64,000 nt of DNA. Source: Streptomyces noursei ATCC 11455 (GTDB lineage Bacteria > Actinomycetota > Actinomycetes > Streptomycetales > Streptomycetaceae). Below, in pieces: positions 25,576 to 33,764 of the stretch; within the stretch, counting starts at the first letter, position 1, and the number at the start of each line of letters is the position of its first letter. The notes under the pieces were generated by a model. It did not search any database. It worked only from the letters and a program-made list of their open reading frames with translations, and was not told the origin of the DNA. The stretch spans positions 8,742,001 to 8,806,000 of the forward strand of contig NZ_CP011533.1 in the NCBI RefSeq assembly GCF_001704275.1. Direction: 5' to 3'. Both the position numbers and the translations under genes were made by a program.

Positions 25576-25644
25576 AGGTGTCGTAGGCGCACGTAGGTGC
25601 GGTAGATGCCGGCAGTCGCGGAAGTCCCGCTCCCTGCGGGGTGC

Positions 25645-26289
25645 TTATCGTCCCCTTGTCGGGGCCTCGGTGGGCAGTGACAGGTTGCCCAGGTGTGTGA
25701 CCAGCACGTCCAGGCATGCCTGTGGGGTGAGGAGGTCGGGGTGGAGGACGGTGCTGAGGCCGAGTCCGTCCAGGAGTGCCGTCAGTCGTTCGGTTTCGAT
25801 GGTGAGGTCGAGGTCGGGGCGCAGGGTGCCCGATGCGTCGAGTCGACTGAGCACGCGGTGTACCAGGTGCCTGGTGCCTTCCGCGGTCTGACGGGACAGG
25901 TCGCGGAAGGCCGGGTCGGTGCGGGTAGCGGTGTTGAAGTCGAGGAAGACGGTGACCTCGGCGTGGCGGCTCTCGTCGAGAGGGAGGAACTCCGCCAGGA
26001 GCTCCACGGTGAGCCGGAGTTGTTCGGTGCGGGGGTAGCGGCTCAGGTCGCCGATCCGGTCGATGTGGTCGAGCAGTCTGTCGCTGACCCGGTCGAGCAT
26101 CGACTGCATCGCGAAGTGCATCAGGTCGTGCTGACTGGCGAAGTAGTGCCGCAGGGAGCCGATGTTGAGTTCTGCTTCGGCCGCGACGGCGCGCAGCGAG
26201 GTGCGCTGGAGGCCGTCGCGGACGACGACGCGGAACAGTGCGTCGACGACGAGGCGACGGCGGGCCTCCGGATCCACGTGCTTGGGCAT
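25645..26289 (-). CDS. TetR-family regulator
   Basis: The 214-residue protein starts MPKHVDPEARRRLVVDALFRVV and has an N-terminal HTH with recognition helix LRAVAAEAELNIGSLRHYFASQHDL. The C-terminal domain with RPDLDLTIETERLTALLDGLGL matches the TetR_C type of the BetI-like group. It is divergent from two tiny membrane protein genes. Two near-identical operator half-site pairs lie in the shared promoter region, so autoregulation and control of those genes is likely. Confidence 0.92.
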   Translation of the reverse strand: MPKHVDPEARRRLVVDALFRVVVRDGLQRTSLRAVAAEAELNIGSLRHYFASQHDLMHFAMQSMLDRVSDRLLDHIDRIGDLSRYPRTEQLRLTVELLAEFLPLDESRHAEVTVFLDFNTATRTDPAFRDLSRQTAEGTRHLVHRVLSRLDASGTLRPDLDLTIETERLTALLDGLGLSTVLHPDLLTPQACLDVLVTHLGNLSLPTEAPTRGR

Positions 26290-26299
26290 GGAGCCTTTC

Positions 26300-26315
26300 T
26301 ATCACGCCTGTGATA
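26300..26315. promoter_or_regulatory. TetR operator, site 1
   Basis: TATCACGCCTGTGATA is a perfect 6-bp inverted repeat around a 4-bp centre, 11 bp from the TetR start codon. Confidence 0.7.
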
Positions 26316-26334
26316 CAACGGAAGCGAAGGGATT

Positions 26335-26350
26335 TATCACAGGTGTGACA
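26335..26350. promoter_or_regulatory. TetR operator, site 2
   Basis: TATCACAGGTGTGACA repeats site 1 with a one-base change in the right arm, 35 bp from site 1 and 21 bp before the first small membrane protein gene. Both sites lie in the same divergent promoter. Confidence 0.65.
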
Positions 26351-26370
26351 GAACGGGTGGAGGGTTCCTC

Positions 26371-26610
26371 GTGGAGACGTACCTCAATTTCATGCTGGTC
26401 AGGTTCGGGGTGATCGTGGGCGGTCTGGTGGTGCTGGCGCTGCTGGTCTTCGCTGTCGCCCTGGCCCTCAAGCGCCGGGGCAGGCTCGACGATGTGCGCC
26501 GGTACGCCGACCCCGCGATGCGGGCCGGGTTGCGTGCCGCCGCCCGGCGGCTGGAAGAGGGCCGGCAGCGCGGAGCGTCCCGGCCGCGGCGCCGGGGTGG
26601 CTGGCGATGA
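26371..26610 (+). CDS. Small single-span membrane protein (79 aa)
   Basis: The start GTG 26371 follows GGAGGGTTCCTC. The protein has one long hydrophobic helix (FGVIVGGLVVLALLVFAVAL) followed by a basic, mostly helical cytoplasmic tail (KRRGRLDDVRRYADP, then RAAARRLEEGRQRG). It overlaps the next gene by 4 bp and is presumably repressed by the divergent TetR protein. No family was recognised. Confidence 0.7.
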   Translation: METYLNFMLVRFGVIVGGLVVLALLVFAVALALKRRGRLDDVRRYADPAMRAGLRAAARRLEEGRQRGASRPRRRGGWR

Positions 26611-26765
26611 CCGGCCTCGCGGCGGGATCGTCCGAACTCCTTCAGCACCTGCTGCTGGATCGCGTCATCAAGATCGCCATCGTGTTGGCGGCCCTCGGCG
26701 TATTGGCGACGGGCATGGCCCTGATCTGGCGGAGGGGCGGGCGCACGAAGGACGGACGCGACTGA
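26607..26765 (+). CDS. Very small membrane protein (52 aa)
   Basis: ATG 26607 overlaps the stop of the preceding gene (ATGA). The 52-residue product is MTGLAAGSSELLQHLLLDR, then a single TM helix with KIAIVLAALGVLATGMALIW, then a basic tail RRGGRTKDGRD. Coupling and similar topology suggest it partners with the 79-aa protein upstream. It is too short for routine gene calls but well supported by frame bias and overlap. Confidence 0.65.
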   Translation: MTGLAAGSSELLQHLLLDRVIKIAIVLAALGVLATGMALIWRRGGRTKDGRD

Positions 26766-26787
26766 GGTGCGTCAGGATGTCAGGGCG

Positions 26788-27579
26788 TCAGGCCAGTTGC
26801 CGTCCGTGCTCCGGTGCGGCCAGCGCGGCCGTGGTGGCACGGGCGAAGGCGTCCGGGTTGTCCAGCATGATGTTGTGTCCGCAGTCCGGGATGGGGACCA
26901 CGGCCACCCCCGCCTCGGCGAGCGCGTCGGCGCCGGGCAGCGGGCCGTCGGCCTCCGGCAGGAGGTAGGCGCGCGGGATCCGCAGTTGCAGCAGGAGTTC
27001 ACGCATGGTGGGAACGGTGCCGCGGGTGAGGTGGACCGCGCTGCGGTGCAGGGCCTCGCGGCCGGTCAGGCGCATGGTGGACCACCAGTGCGGGCCGACC
27101 CGGTCGCGGACCTCCTGCCAGCCGCCGTCGAGGAATTCCTGCTCGGAGTAGTTGGCGATGCCGCTGCTGCCGCCGGCGGCGGGCCGGGGCGGGATGGGGT
27201 CCAGGTTGGCGTCCACCAGGACCAGGCGGGAGACCAGGTGCGGGTGTCGGGCGGCGAGGACGATGGCCACCGAACCGCCCATGCTGTGGGCGATCAGCTG
27301 CGCACCGGTGACCCCCGCCGCGGTCAGCGCGTTGGCGAGGGCGTCCGCGTGTGCCTCAAGGGTGTAGTCGAAGTCCGTGGGGCGGTCGCTGATGCCGTGA
27401 CCGAGCAGGTCGATCAGCAGTGAACGGTGACCGGTCAGCAGGGGGTGGCTCGCGATCTCCGCGAAGTAGGCGGGCGAGGTGGCGCCCAGGCCGTGCAAGT
27501 AGACGCGGGCGGGTTCCTGACCGGGAAGTTCGACCCAACGGATTCGGTCGCCCTCGGTTGTCACTACGGCGTTGCGCAC
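26788..27579 (-). CDS. Alpha/beta hydrolase
   Basis: The 263-residue protein has a G-x-S-x-G-type nucleophile elbow IAHSMGGSVAIVLA, the oxyanion region LHGLGATSPAYFA, LLGHGISDRP, an acid site near LPEADGPLP, and the catalytic His in IPDCGHNIMLDNPDAFA. It fits the general alpha/beta-hydrolase-1 family (lipases, haloperoxidases, C-C hydrolases). The start is GTG 27579, with a weak GGGGGCC box upstream. It is convergent with the small membrane proteins and likely stands alone. Confidence 0.85.
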   Translation of the reverse strand: MRNAVVTTEGDRIRWVELPGQEPARVYLHGLGATSPAYFAEIASHPLLTGHRSLLIDLLGHGISDRPTDFDYTLEAHADALANALTAAGVTGAQLIAHSMGGSVAIVLAARHPHLVSRLVLVDANLDPIPPRPAAGGSSGIANYSEQEFLDGGWQEVRDRVGPHWWSTMRLTGREALHRSAVHLTRGTVPTMRELLLQLRIPRAYLLPEADGPLPGADALAEAGVAVVPIPDCGHNIMLDNPDAFARATTAALAAPEHGRQLA

Positions 27580-27598
27580 GGTTCCGGCCCCCTGGACT

Positions 27599-27730
27599 GA
27601 TGATCGACGAACGGTGACCGACGAGCGGTGACCGATGAGTGGTGATCGGTGAGTGGTGATCGGTGAATGGTGATCGACGGACGGCGACCGACGCATGATG
27701 ATCGACGGGCGGTGACCGACGGACCTTGAT
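27599..27730 (-). repeat. Degenerate ~13-bp tandem repeat upstream of the hydrolase gene
   Basis: About nine imperfect copies of a GGTGACCGAYGAG / GGTGATCGGTGAG unit run in tandem upstream of the hydrolase start codon, ending in TGATCG. They fill most of the gap to the MFS gene and contain no coding frame with good codon usage. Confidence 0.7.
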
Positions 27731-27821
27731 CGTAACCGCCTGTCCGCGGTGCGGTTCGGGAAATCGGGGGGCGTTACCTCCTCTCGTCGACAGCGGTGAT
27801 CTCCCATGGGGTTGTGGTCCG

Positions 27822-29174
27822 TCAGGCCGCCGGTTCGGTCTCGCGCGGGGCGGGCGAGGGGGGTTGGGGGTGTAGGACTCCTGCGCTGATGGTGGCCACG
27901 ACGCAGAACGCCACGGGCAGGAAGAGCGTGAGGTTGAGCGGTATGAGGTGGGTCAAGGGGCCTATGACGGCGGGGCCGGCGAGCATGCCGAGGTAGCCGA
28001 GGCCGGCGACCCGGGAGACGTTGGCCCCGGCGTTGTCGGGGTCGAGGTGGCCGGCGGCGCTGAAGAGTTGGGGGACACAGCCGGACAGGCCGGCGCCGAA
28101 CACCGCCCAACCGGCCAGGGCCAGGGGGATCCATGGGGAGAGGGCCGCCGCGGTCAGGCCGACGGCGGCCGTGGCGGCGCCGTAGCGCAGGATGAGCACC
28201 GGGCCGAGGCGGTCGGCCGCCCGGTCGGCCAGGAGGCGGCCGAGGGTCATGGTGGTGGCGAAGGCCCCGTAGGCGAGGGCGGCGGTGGCGGCGGGCGCGT
28301 CCAGGACGGTGCGCAGATGGAGCGCGCTCCAGTCGTTGGCCACGCCCTCGCACAGCATGATCATCAAGGCGAGTCCGGCCAGGATCCAGATGTGCCGGGG
28401 GGTGGTGCGCCGGGCCCGTGGGGTGGTGGCGGCATCCGGGGTGCCGGAGTCGGGGTCGGGGGCAGGGCCGGGCGATCCGGTGGACGGCAGGAGCGCCGGG
28501 GCGGCCAGGGCGGCGACGGCCAGGCCCAGGAGGGTCGCCGCGCCGAGGGTCGCCGCGGGGCTCCAGTTCAGGGCGAGTGCGCGGGCGCCCACCAGGGAGG
28601 CCAGCACGCCACCGATGGAGAAGGTCGCATGGAAGGCGGACATGACGGGGCGTCGGTAGCCGCGTTCCACCTGGACGGCGTGGGCGTTCATGCTGACGTC
28701 CAGGCAGCCGTTGCCGACCCCGAGCAACAGCAGAGCCGCCCCCAATGTCCAGGTGTGCGCGGCCAGTCCGGGCAGGAACAGCGTCAGGCTGCACAGTGCC
28801 GCGCTGAGCGGGACGACCGTGCGGGCGCCGAAGCGGTCGGTGAGCGGCCCGACGACCTGCATGCCGACGAAGGCACCCGCGCCGAGCAGCAGCAGAAGCC
28901 AGCCGAGGACGGCATGGCTGATCCCCGCCCGGTGCTCGACGCCGGGGATGTGGACGATCCACATGCCCATCAGGAAGCCGTTGAGGGCGAAGTAGGCGAA
29001 GGTGGCCATCCGCGCGGCCCGCAGCCGGGTCGTAGACGGTGCCCCGGGAGGTGTCCGGGGCGTCGTCCGGAGTGTTGTGTCGGGCCGGGCCTCTGGCTGG
29101 GCCTCCGGTCGGGATGCCGGCTGAGTCTCCGGCTGTATCTCCGGCCGCGTCTCCGATTGTTTCGATGTCTCCAT
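27822..29174 (-). CDS. MFS transporter
   Basis: The 450-residue protein has a Pro/Thr/Gln/Glu-rich N-terminal tail (~1-50) and 12 TM helices. The first contains FAYFALNGFLMGMWIVHIPG, followed by loop 2-3 GPLTDRFGARTVV and NGCLDVSMNAHAVQVER, as in the fucose-permease/YbjJ-like MFS group. Loop 8-9 has LGRLLADRAADRLG. ATG 29174 is used. It is divergent from a DeoR-type repressor gene and probably under its control; the substrate may be a sugar, nucleoside or metabolite. The N-terminal ~50 residues are low-complexity, unlike most homologues. Confidence 0.85.
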   Translation of the reverse strand: METSKQSETRPEIQPETQPASRPEAQPEARPDTTLRTTPRTPPGAPSTTRLRAARMATFAYFALNGFLMGMWIVHIPGVEHRAGISHAVLGWLLLLLGAGAFVGMQVVGPLTDRFGARTVVPLSAALCSLTLFLPGLAAHTWTLGAALLLLGVGNGCLDVSMNAHAVQVERGYRRPVMSAFHATFSIGGVLASLVGARALALNWSPAATLGAATLLGLAVAALAAPALLPSTGSPGPAPDPDSGTPDAATTPRARRTTPRHIWILAGLALMIMLCEGVANDWSALHLRTVLDAPAATAALAYGAFATTMTLGRLLADRAADRLGPVLILRYGAATAAVGLTAAALSPWIPLALAGWAVFGAGLSGCVPQLFSAAGHLDPDNAGANVSRVAGLGYLGMLAGPAVIGPLTHLIPLNLTLFLPVAFCVVATISAGVLHPQPPSPAPRETEPAA

Positions 29175-29220
29175 ACTTCGAACGTAGCGAACAAATGCAA
29201 TGTGCGAAAGCTTGCCATAC

Positions 29221-29237
29221 GAACATTGAAGATGTTC
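29221..29237. promoter_or_regulatory. Candidate DeoR operator
   Basis: GAACATTGAAGATGTTC has perfect 6-bp arms around a 5-bp centre. It lies 10 bp before the DeoR-type start codon and between the divergent MFS and DeoR genes, a typical position for autoregulation. Confidence 0.55.
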
Positions 29238-29246
29238 AATGGGGTT

Positions 29247-30002
29247 ATGGCTGGGACAGAACGACTGAGGCGGATCACCGAGGCCGTACGTGAGGCGGGG
29301 CGCATCGGCGTCGCCGAACTGGCTGAGCTGACCGGCGCCTCGGAGATGACCATCCGCCGCGACCTGGAGGCACTGGCCGCCCAGGGGGTCATCGAGCGCT
29401 ATCGCGGGGGAGCCAGGAGCTTGCTGCTGCGCGGTGTGGAACCCCCGTTCGCGCTGCGCGCCCAGGAGGGACTGGAGGCCAAGCGGCGGATCGCCGCCGA
29501 GGTCGCCGGGCTGATCGCCGACGGCGAGTCGGTCGTCCTCGACAGCGGGACCACCTGCCTGGAAGTGGCCCGTGCGCTGGCCCACCGCCGGGTGACCGTC
29601 ATGCCGCTGTCCCTGCACGCCGTCAACGCCCTGGCCGACGGCCCGCACTTGACCCTGCTCGTTCCGGGCGGCCGGCCCCGGCCGGGCGAACTCGCGCTGA
29701 CCGGCCCCCTGACCGAGGCGTCACTGACCGCCCTGCGCTTCGACACCGCCGTGCTCGGCTGCTGCGGACTCACCGCCGAGGACGGCCTGACCGCCTACGA
29801 CCTGGACGACGCCGCGATCAAGCGCACCGCCCTCGGCTGCGCCCGCCGCGTCATCGCCGTCGCCGAAGCCGGCAAGCTCTCCCGCACCGCCCTCGCCCAT
29901 GTCGCACCGGTCGACGCCCTGCACGCGGTCGTCACGGACACCGCCCCGGACGACCGCACGGAGCGGTTGACCGCGGCCGGCGTGACCGTCAGGACGGTGT
30001 GA
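29247..30002 (+). CDS. DeoR-family transcriptional regulator
   Basis: The 251-residue protein has the DeoR HTH (LRRITEAVREAGRIGVAELAELTGASEMTIRRDLEAL, given by its key AELTGASEMTIRRDLEAL) and the DeoR C-terminal sensor domain (KRRIAAEVAGLIADGESVVLDSGTT, and CCGLTAEDGLTAYD, near-CGGI motifs). DeoR proteins sense phosphorylated sugars or nucleosides. It is divergent from the MFS gene and overlaps in operon with the HAD gene that starts 3 bp after its stop, so the three may form one sugar or nucleoside uptake and metabolism unit. Confidence 0.92.
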   Translation: MAGTERLRRITEAVREAGRIGVAELAELTGASEMTIRRDLEALAAQGVIERYRGGARSLLLRGVEPPFALRAQEGLEAKRRIAAEVAGLIADGESVVLDSGTTCLEVARALAHRRVTVMPLSLHAVNALADGPHLTLLVPGGRPRPGELALTGPLTEASLTALRFDTAVLGCCGLTAEDGLTAYDLDDAAIKRTALGCARRVIAVAEAGKLSRTALAHVAPVDALHAVVTDTAPDDRTERLTAAGVTVRTV

Positions 30003-30005
30003 CCG

Positions 30006-30623
30006 ATGGCGACCGGGACCGTGCTCTTCGACCTGTTCGGCGTTCTCGCACGACAGCAGTCCGCCGACGGCCGGCAGTGCCTGATCCGGGCGGCCGGGGT
30101 GCCGGCAGCGGACTTCTGGGACGCCTACTGGGCGTTGCGCCCGCCCTACGACCGCGGCGAGATCGACGGGCCCGGCTACTGGCGGCGACTGGCCGACCGC
30201 CTCGGTGTCCGCTTCGACGAGCGGCGGATCGCCGCGCTGATCGCCGCCGACGTCGAGAGTTGGAGCGCCGTCGATGCCACCATGATCACCCTGATCGAGG
30301 AGCTGGCGCGGCGGGGCCGCCGGATCGGCCTGCTTTCCAACATCCCCGAGGAACTGGCGCGCCACTACGAGAACCACCATGCCTGGCTCGACCACTTCGC
30401 CGTGCGCGCCTTCTCCTGCCGCCTCGGCCACGCCAAGCCCGAACCCGCCGCCTACCACTGGTGCCAGCGGGCCCTGTCCGAACCGCCGCACCGGATCCTC
30501 TTCGTCGACGACCGCCGGGAGAACGTCCGGGCCGCCGAGGCAACCGGCATGCGCGGGCACCTCTTCACCACCCAGGACCGTCTGCGCGCCCAGCTCGACC
30601 GGTGGGACACCGCGGCGGGGTGA
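30006..30623 (+). CDS. HAD-superfamily hydrolase (phosphatase)
   Basis: The 205-residue protein has HAD motif I VLFDLFGVLA (DxFG variant), motif II LLSNIPEELA with its Ser, motif III Lys in GHAKPEPAAY, and motif IV FVDDRRENVRAA. It matches the HAD-IA subclass close to phosphoglycolate- and epoxide-hydrolase-N-like phosphatases. Its ATG follows the DeoR stop by 3 bp, implying co-regulation and a role in turning over the DeoR/MFS substrate. Confidence 0.9.
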   Translation: MATGTVLFDLFGVLARQQSADGRQCLIRAAGVPAADFWDAYWALRPPYDRGEIDGPGYWRRLADRLGVRFDERRIAALIAADVESWSAVDATMITLIEELARRGRRIGLLSNIPEELARHYENHHAWLDHFAVRAFSCRLGHAKPEPAAYHWCQRALSEPPHRILFVDDRRENVRAAEATGMRGHLFTTQDRLRAQLDRWDTAAG

Positions 30624-30687
30624 GGGCTACGGACGGGGAGCGGCGCCAGCGGTGGGGGACGGACGGGAGGTCGCGAGCCCGACCCCG

Positions 30688-30721
30688 GGGTCTGTCCGAC
30701 CCTGACCCATCGGACAGACCC
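30688..30721. terminator. Bidirectional hairpin terminator
   Basis: A perfect 12-bp stem, GGGTCTGTCCGA paired with TCGGACAGACCC around a 10-nt loop, lies between the convergent HAD and LysR genes and touches the LysR stop codon. Confidence 0.8.
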
Positions 30722-31662
30722 TAGGGCCGGTCCGCCGGCTTGACCCGTCCGCCCGGTGGGGCGCCGGTATCCGGTCGGGTCGAGCGTTCGGTGAGGAGAT
30801 CGGTGATCAAAGCGAGCGGGGGCCAGTTCAGGCGGCCGTGGCGGGCCACGGCATAGGCGCGCAGGACGACGTCGGGCGCGGTCAGCGGGATCAGCCGGAC
30901 GTCGGGGACGGTGCCGAGGGCCGTCGGCAGCAGACCCACGCCGAGGCCCGCGGTGATCATGCCTTGCACCAGATCGAGGTTGTCGGCGCGGTGGGTGATC
31001 CGTGGGGTGAAGCCCGCCGTGGAGGCGAGCGTGCGGATGACGGTTTCGTCCGCCGTGTTGCGGGAGTTGACGATCCAGTCATGGGTGGCGAAACGGGCGA
31101 AGACCTCGACTGTCGTCCCGCCGTCGGCAGCGTCCCGGGCGGGGACGCCCAGGCCCCAGGGGGCGGTCCACAGCGCGGTGGCGCGCACCGCGGGTTCGAA
31201 GCTGGCCGGCGCGAGGTTGTAGTCGTAGGTGAGCGCCAGGTCCGTCTCGTCGGCCGCCAGCAGTTCCAGGGCCTCGGCGGGCTCGTGCTCGCGGATCAGG
31301 AGGTGCACCCCCGGATGGCTGGTGGCCAGTTCGGTGACCAGGGGGAGCAGGTGGGCGCGGATGGCGGTGGCGAACCCGGCGGTGCGCAGGGTGCCGTTGG
31401 GTTCCGCGTCGGGGGCGAGATCGAGGTGGGCGGCCTCGACGGCGCCGAGGATGGTCACGGCGTGCTCGGCCAGGCGGCGGCCGGCAGGGGTGAGACGCAC
31501 CCGTCGGCCGTGCGGTTCGATCAGAGCGGCGCCCATCTCGCGGGCGAGGACGGCGATCTGCTGGGAGACGGTGGAGGTGGTGGTGCCCGTCGCCTCGGCG
31601 ACCGCGCGCATCGACCCCAGCCGGGAGAGTTCGACCAGGAGTTGCAGACGGCGGGTTTCCAT
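30721..31662 (-). CDS. LysR-family transcriptional regulator
   Basis: The 313-residue protein has the LysR HTH (ETRRLQLLVELSRLGSMRAVAEATGTTTSTVSQQIAVL; key residues SMRAVAEATGTTTSTVSQQ) and a C-terminal periplasmic-binding-like effector domain with GFATAIRAHLLPLVTEL and GMITAGLGVGLLP. The first helix is the LysR subgroup typically regulating amino-acid or drug exporters. ATG 31662. It is divergent from an EamA/DMT transporter gene; the palindrome at 31672-31688 in their shared region is a likely binding site. Confidence 0.92.
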   Translation of the reverse strand: METRRLQLLVELSRLGSMRAVAEATGTTTSTVSQQIAVLAREMGAALIEPHGRRVRLTPAGRRLAEHAVTILGAVEAAHLDLAPDAEPNGTLRTAGFATAIRAHLLPLVTELATSHPGVHLLIREHEPAEALELLAADETDLALTYDYNLAPASFEPAVRATALWTAPWGLGVPARDAADGGTTVEVFARFATHDWIVNSRNTADETVIRTLASTAGFTPRITHRADNLDLVQGMITAGLGVGLLPTALGTVPDVRLIPLTAPDVVLRAYAVARHGRLNWPPLALITDLLTERSTRPDTGAPPGGRVKPADRP

Positions 31663-31671
31663 TCCCTCATT

Positions 31672-31688
31672 GTTCGGAATTCCCGAAC
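31672..31688. promoter_or_regulatory. LysR binding-site palindrome
   Basis: GTTCGGAATTCCCGAAC has perfect 6-bp arms around a 5-bp centre, with the inner GGAATTCC also symmetric. It lies 9 bp upstream of the LysR start codon and 58 bp before the transporter start. Confidence 0.65.
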
Positions 31689-31746
31689 GGAATGTCCATG
31701 ATCGGCACGTGGACACGAACGATGCCCAAGGCATCTACTGACCCCC

Positions 31747-32739
31747 ATGAGTGCGTTCGAGCCCAAGCAACCACGGGGCCGCTCCCTGTCCACCCTCCGC
31801 ACGGCCACCGGTGGCCGACTGCGCCTCGGCGGCGCCGAGACCGGCTTCCTCATGGCGGTCGCGTCGATGTTCTCGGTCCAGTTGGGGCTGGCGCTGGCCG
31901 TGCCGCTGTTCGGGCAGCTCGGCGCGCTGGGCACGGCGGGGCTGCGGCTGGCCTGGGGCGGGCTGCTCATGCTGGTCCTCATACGGCCCCGTCTGCGCGC
32001 CTTCACCCGGCAGGACCTGCTCGCCTGCACCGTGCTGGGCGCGGCGACCGCCGGCATGATGCTGTTCTTCATGCTCGCCGTCGCGCATCTGCCGCTGGGT
32101 ACCGCGAGCGCACTGGAGTTCCTCGGCCCGCTGGCCGTGTCCCTCTACGGCCCGGGTGGCGGACGGAAGCTGTGGACGGCCCTGGCCGCGCTCGGCGTGC
32201 TGCTGCTGACCGAGCCCTGGCACGGTGGGCTGGACGCGGTGGGCCTGGCCTGCGCGCTGGCCGCCGCGGGCTGCTGGGCCGTCTACATCCTGCTGACCCA
32301 GCGCGTCGGCGACCGGGTCACCGGCCTCGGCGGTCTGGCCGTCTCGATGCCGGTGGCCGGTCTGCTGGGCACCCTGATCGCCGCGCCCACGCTGTGGAGC
32401 CATGTGACCTGGCAGGCGCTCGGGATCATGCTGGTGCTGGCCGGGGTGAGCCCGGTGCTGCCGTTCGCCCTCGAATTCCTCGCCCTGCGCCGGCTGACCA
32501 CGGCCGCCTTCGGCACGCTGATGAGCCTGGAACCCGCGATCGCGCTGCTGATCGGCCTGCTGGTGCTCGGCCAGACACCGGGCCTGACGTCCGCGGCCGG
32601 CGTGCTCTTCGTCGTGATCGCCGGGGCCGGTGCCATCCGCACCGGCGCCCGCGATTCCGCGACCAACGGCGCCCGAGAGCCCGCAACCGCCGAGGCCCGC
32701 ACCCCCGAACCGCGGCCCAGCGCCACGGAATCGGCCTGA
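31747..32739 (+). CDS. EamA/RhtA-like drug/metabolite transporter (DMT superfamily)
   Basis: The 330-residue membrane protein has ten predicted TM helices in two EamA repeats: the first includes GLRLAWGGLLMLVLIRPRL and HLPLGTASALEFLGPLAVSLYG, the second PVLPFALEFLALRRLTTAAFGTLMSLEPAIALLIGLLVLGQTP. The last ~45 residues are an Ala/Pro/Thr-rich tail. EFLGPL and LEPA are signatures of the RhtA-like threonine/homoserine exporters. It is expressed divergently from the LysR gene, which probably controls it. Confidence 0.9.
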   Translation: MSAFEPKQPRGRSLSTLRTATGGRLRLGGAETGFLMAVASMFSVQLGLALAVPLFGQLGALGTAGLRLAWGGLLMLVLIRPRLRAFTRQDLLACTVLGAATAGMMLFFMLAVAHLPLGTASALEFLGPLAVSLYGPGGGRKLWTALAALGVLLLTEPWHGGLDAVGLACALAAAGCWAVYILLTQRVGDRVTGLGGLAVSMPVAGLLGTLIAAPTLWSHVTWQALGIMLVLAGVSPVLPFALEFLALRRLTTAAFGTLMSLEPAIALLIGLLVLGQTPGLTSAAGVLFVVIAGAGAIRTGARDSATNGAREPATAEARTPEPRPSATESA

Positions 32740-32794
32740 CGGGTTCCGGCGCGCCCGGTCCGCCAGGCATCGGGCGCGCGGCGTCCCCCAGGGC

Positions 32795-33685
32795 TCAAGC
32801 GGAGGCGGTGTCCAACGGCTTGGTGACCTCGCGGCGGATCTTGCCGGCGGTGTCGGCGAACTCCTGGAGGTCCACCGACCGGGGATCCTTCGACAGGTCG
32901 GCGGTGTCGGTCTGGGCGACGTTCACACTGGTACTGGCATCCGCCCAGACGCAGAACGCCATCGTGATCTTCTGCCCCGCCTCCTGACGCACGTCCACCC
33001 CGCAGGTCAGCGGGCCGCCGCCGGCACTGGGCGTGAACTCCTTCTCCGGCACCGCGACATCGGTCTGCGCGTCGTCCTTCATTCCGCGGATCGCGTGCTC
33101 GACGGTCGTCCGCGGGTTGTCGATCGTCCCGTAGAGCCCCACCATCACCAGTGACTTGGTGCCGCTGCCGTACTGCCCGCCCACGGCGGTGATGCCGTGC
33201 TCGTTCGTCCCGTCATGCGGCACGGAAGTGCCGGCCTGTTGGGAGATGTCCTTGGAGAGGGTGTAGGAGCCGTCGGCCAGTGTCCGCGGCACCGTGACCC
33301 GGTACTTGGGCCCGGCCGTGCCACCCGTGCCGCCCCCGCCACCGCCGCCCCCACTGAGGGCCACCGCCGACGCGATGCCCCCGATCACGACCACGCCCGC
33401 GATCGCCCCGACGATGCCCCACGTCTTCCCGGCGTTGCTCTTGGGCGGAACCGGCGGGGGCATGCCGGGACCCTGGTAGCCGTACGGGGCCTGCGGCGGC
33501 GCTCCGTACGGCGCCTGCGGGGCCCCATAGGGACCGGGCTGGACGTAGGTGCCCGCGCCTGGCACCGGGGGCCCCGGTATGTGGGGCGGCGGCCCGGCCG
33601 GCGGCCCGGCGTACGGGGCGCCACCAGGCACGCCGTATCCAGGCGCGCCGCCGAATTCCTGGGGCGAGGGCTGAGGTGTAGTCAC
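32795..33685 (-). CDS. Proline-rich membrane-anchored protein with an extracytoplasmic domain
   Basis: The 296-residue product begins with a ~85-residue Pro/Gly/Tyr-rich cytoplasmic tail (PYGAPQAPYG repeats), then one TM helix GIVGAIAGVVVIGGIASAVAL, a Gly-rich linker, and a ~170-residue extracytoplasmic domain with two conserved cysteines (LTCGVDV and MAFCVWAD), probably disulfide linked. It starts at GTG 33685. This architecture is common for actinomycete membrane proteins of unknown role. It lies between convergent neighbours and shows no clear operon link. Confidence 0.75.
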   Translation of the reverse strand: MTTPQPSPQEFGGAPGYGVPGGAPYAGPPAGPPPHIPGPPVPGAGTYVQPGPYGAPQAPYGAPPQAPYGYQGPGMPPPVPPKSNAGKTWGIVGAIAGVVVIGGIASAVALSGGGGGGGGTGGTAGPKYRVTVPRTLADGSYTLSKDISQQAGTSVPHDGTNEHGITAVGGQYGSGTKSLVMVGLYGTIDNPRTTVEHAIRGMKDDAQTDVAVPEKEFTPSAGGGPLTCGVDVRQEAGQKITMAFCVWADASTSVNVAQTDTADLSKDPRSVDLQEFADTAGKIRREVTKPLDTASA

Positions 33686-33764
33686 CCGCGTACCTTACCC
33701 AGCGTCACCGTCCGCCTGATCAGCACCGGAGCCCGTTGCCGGGACCCCGGCGGACAGTCCCCGG

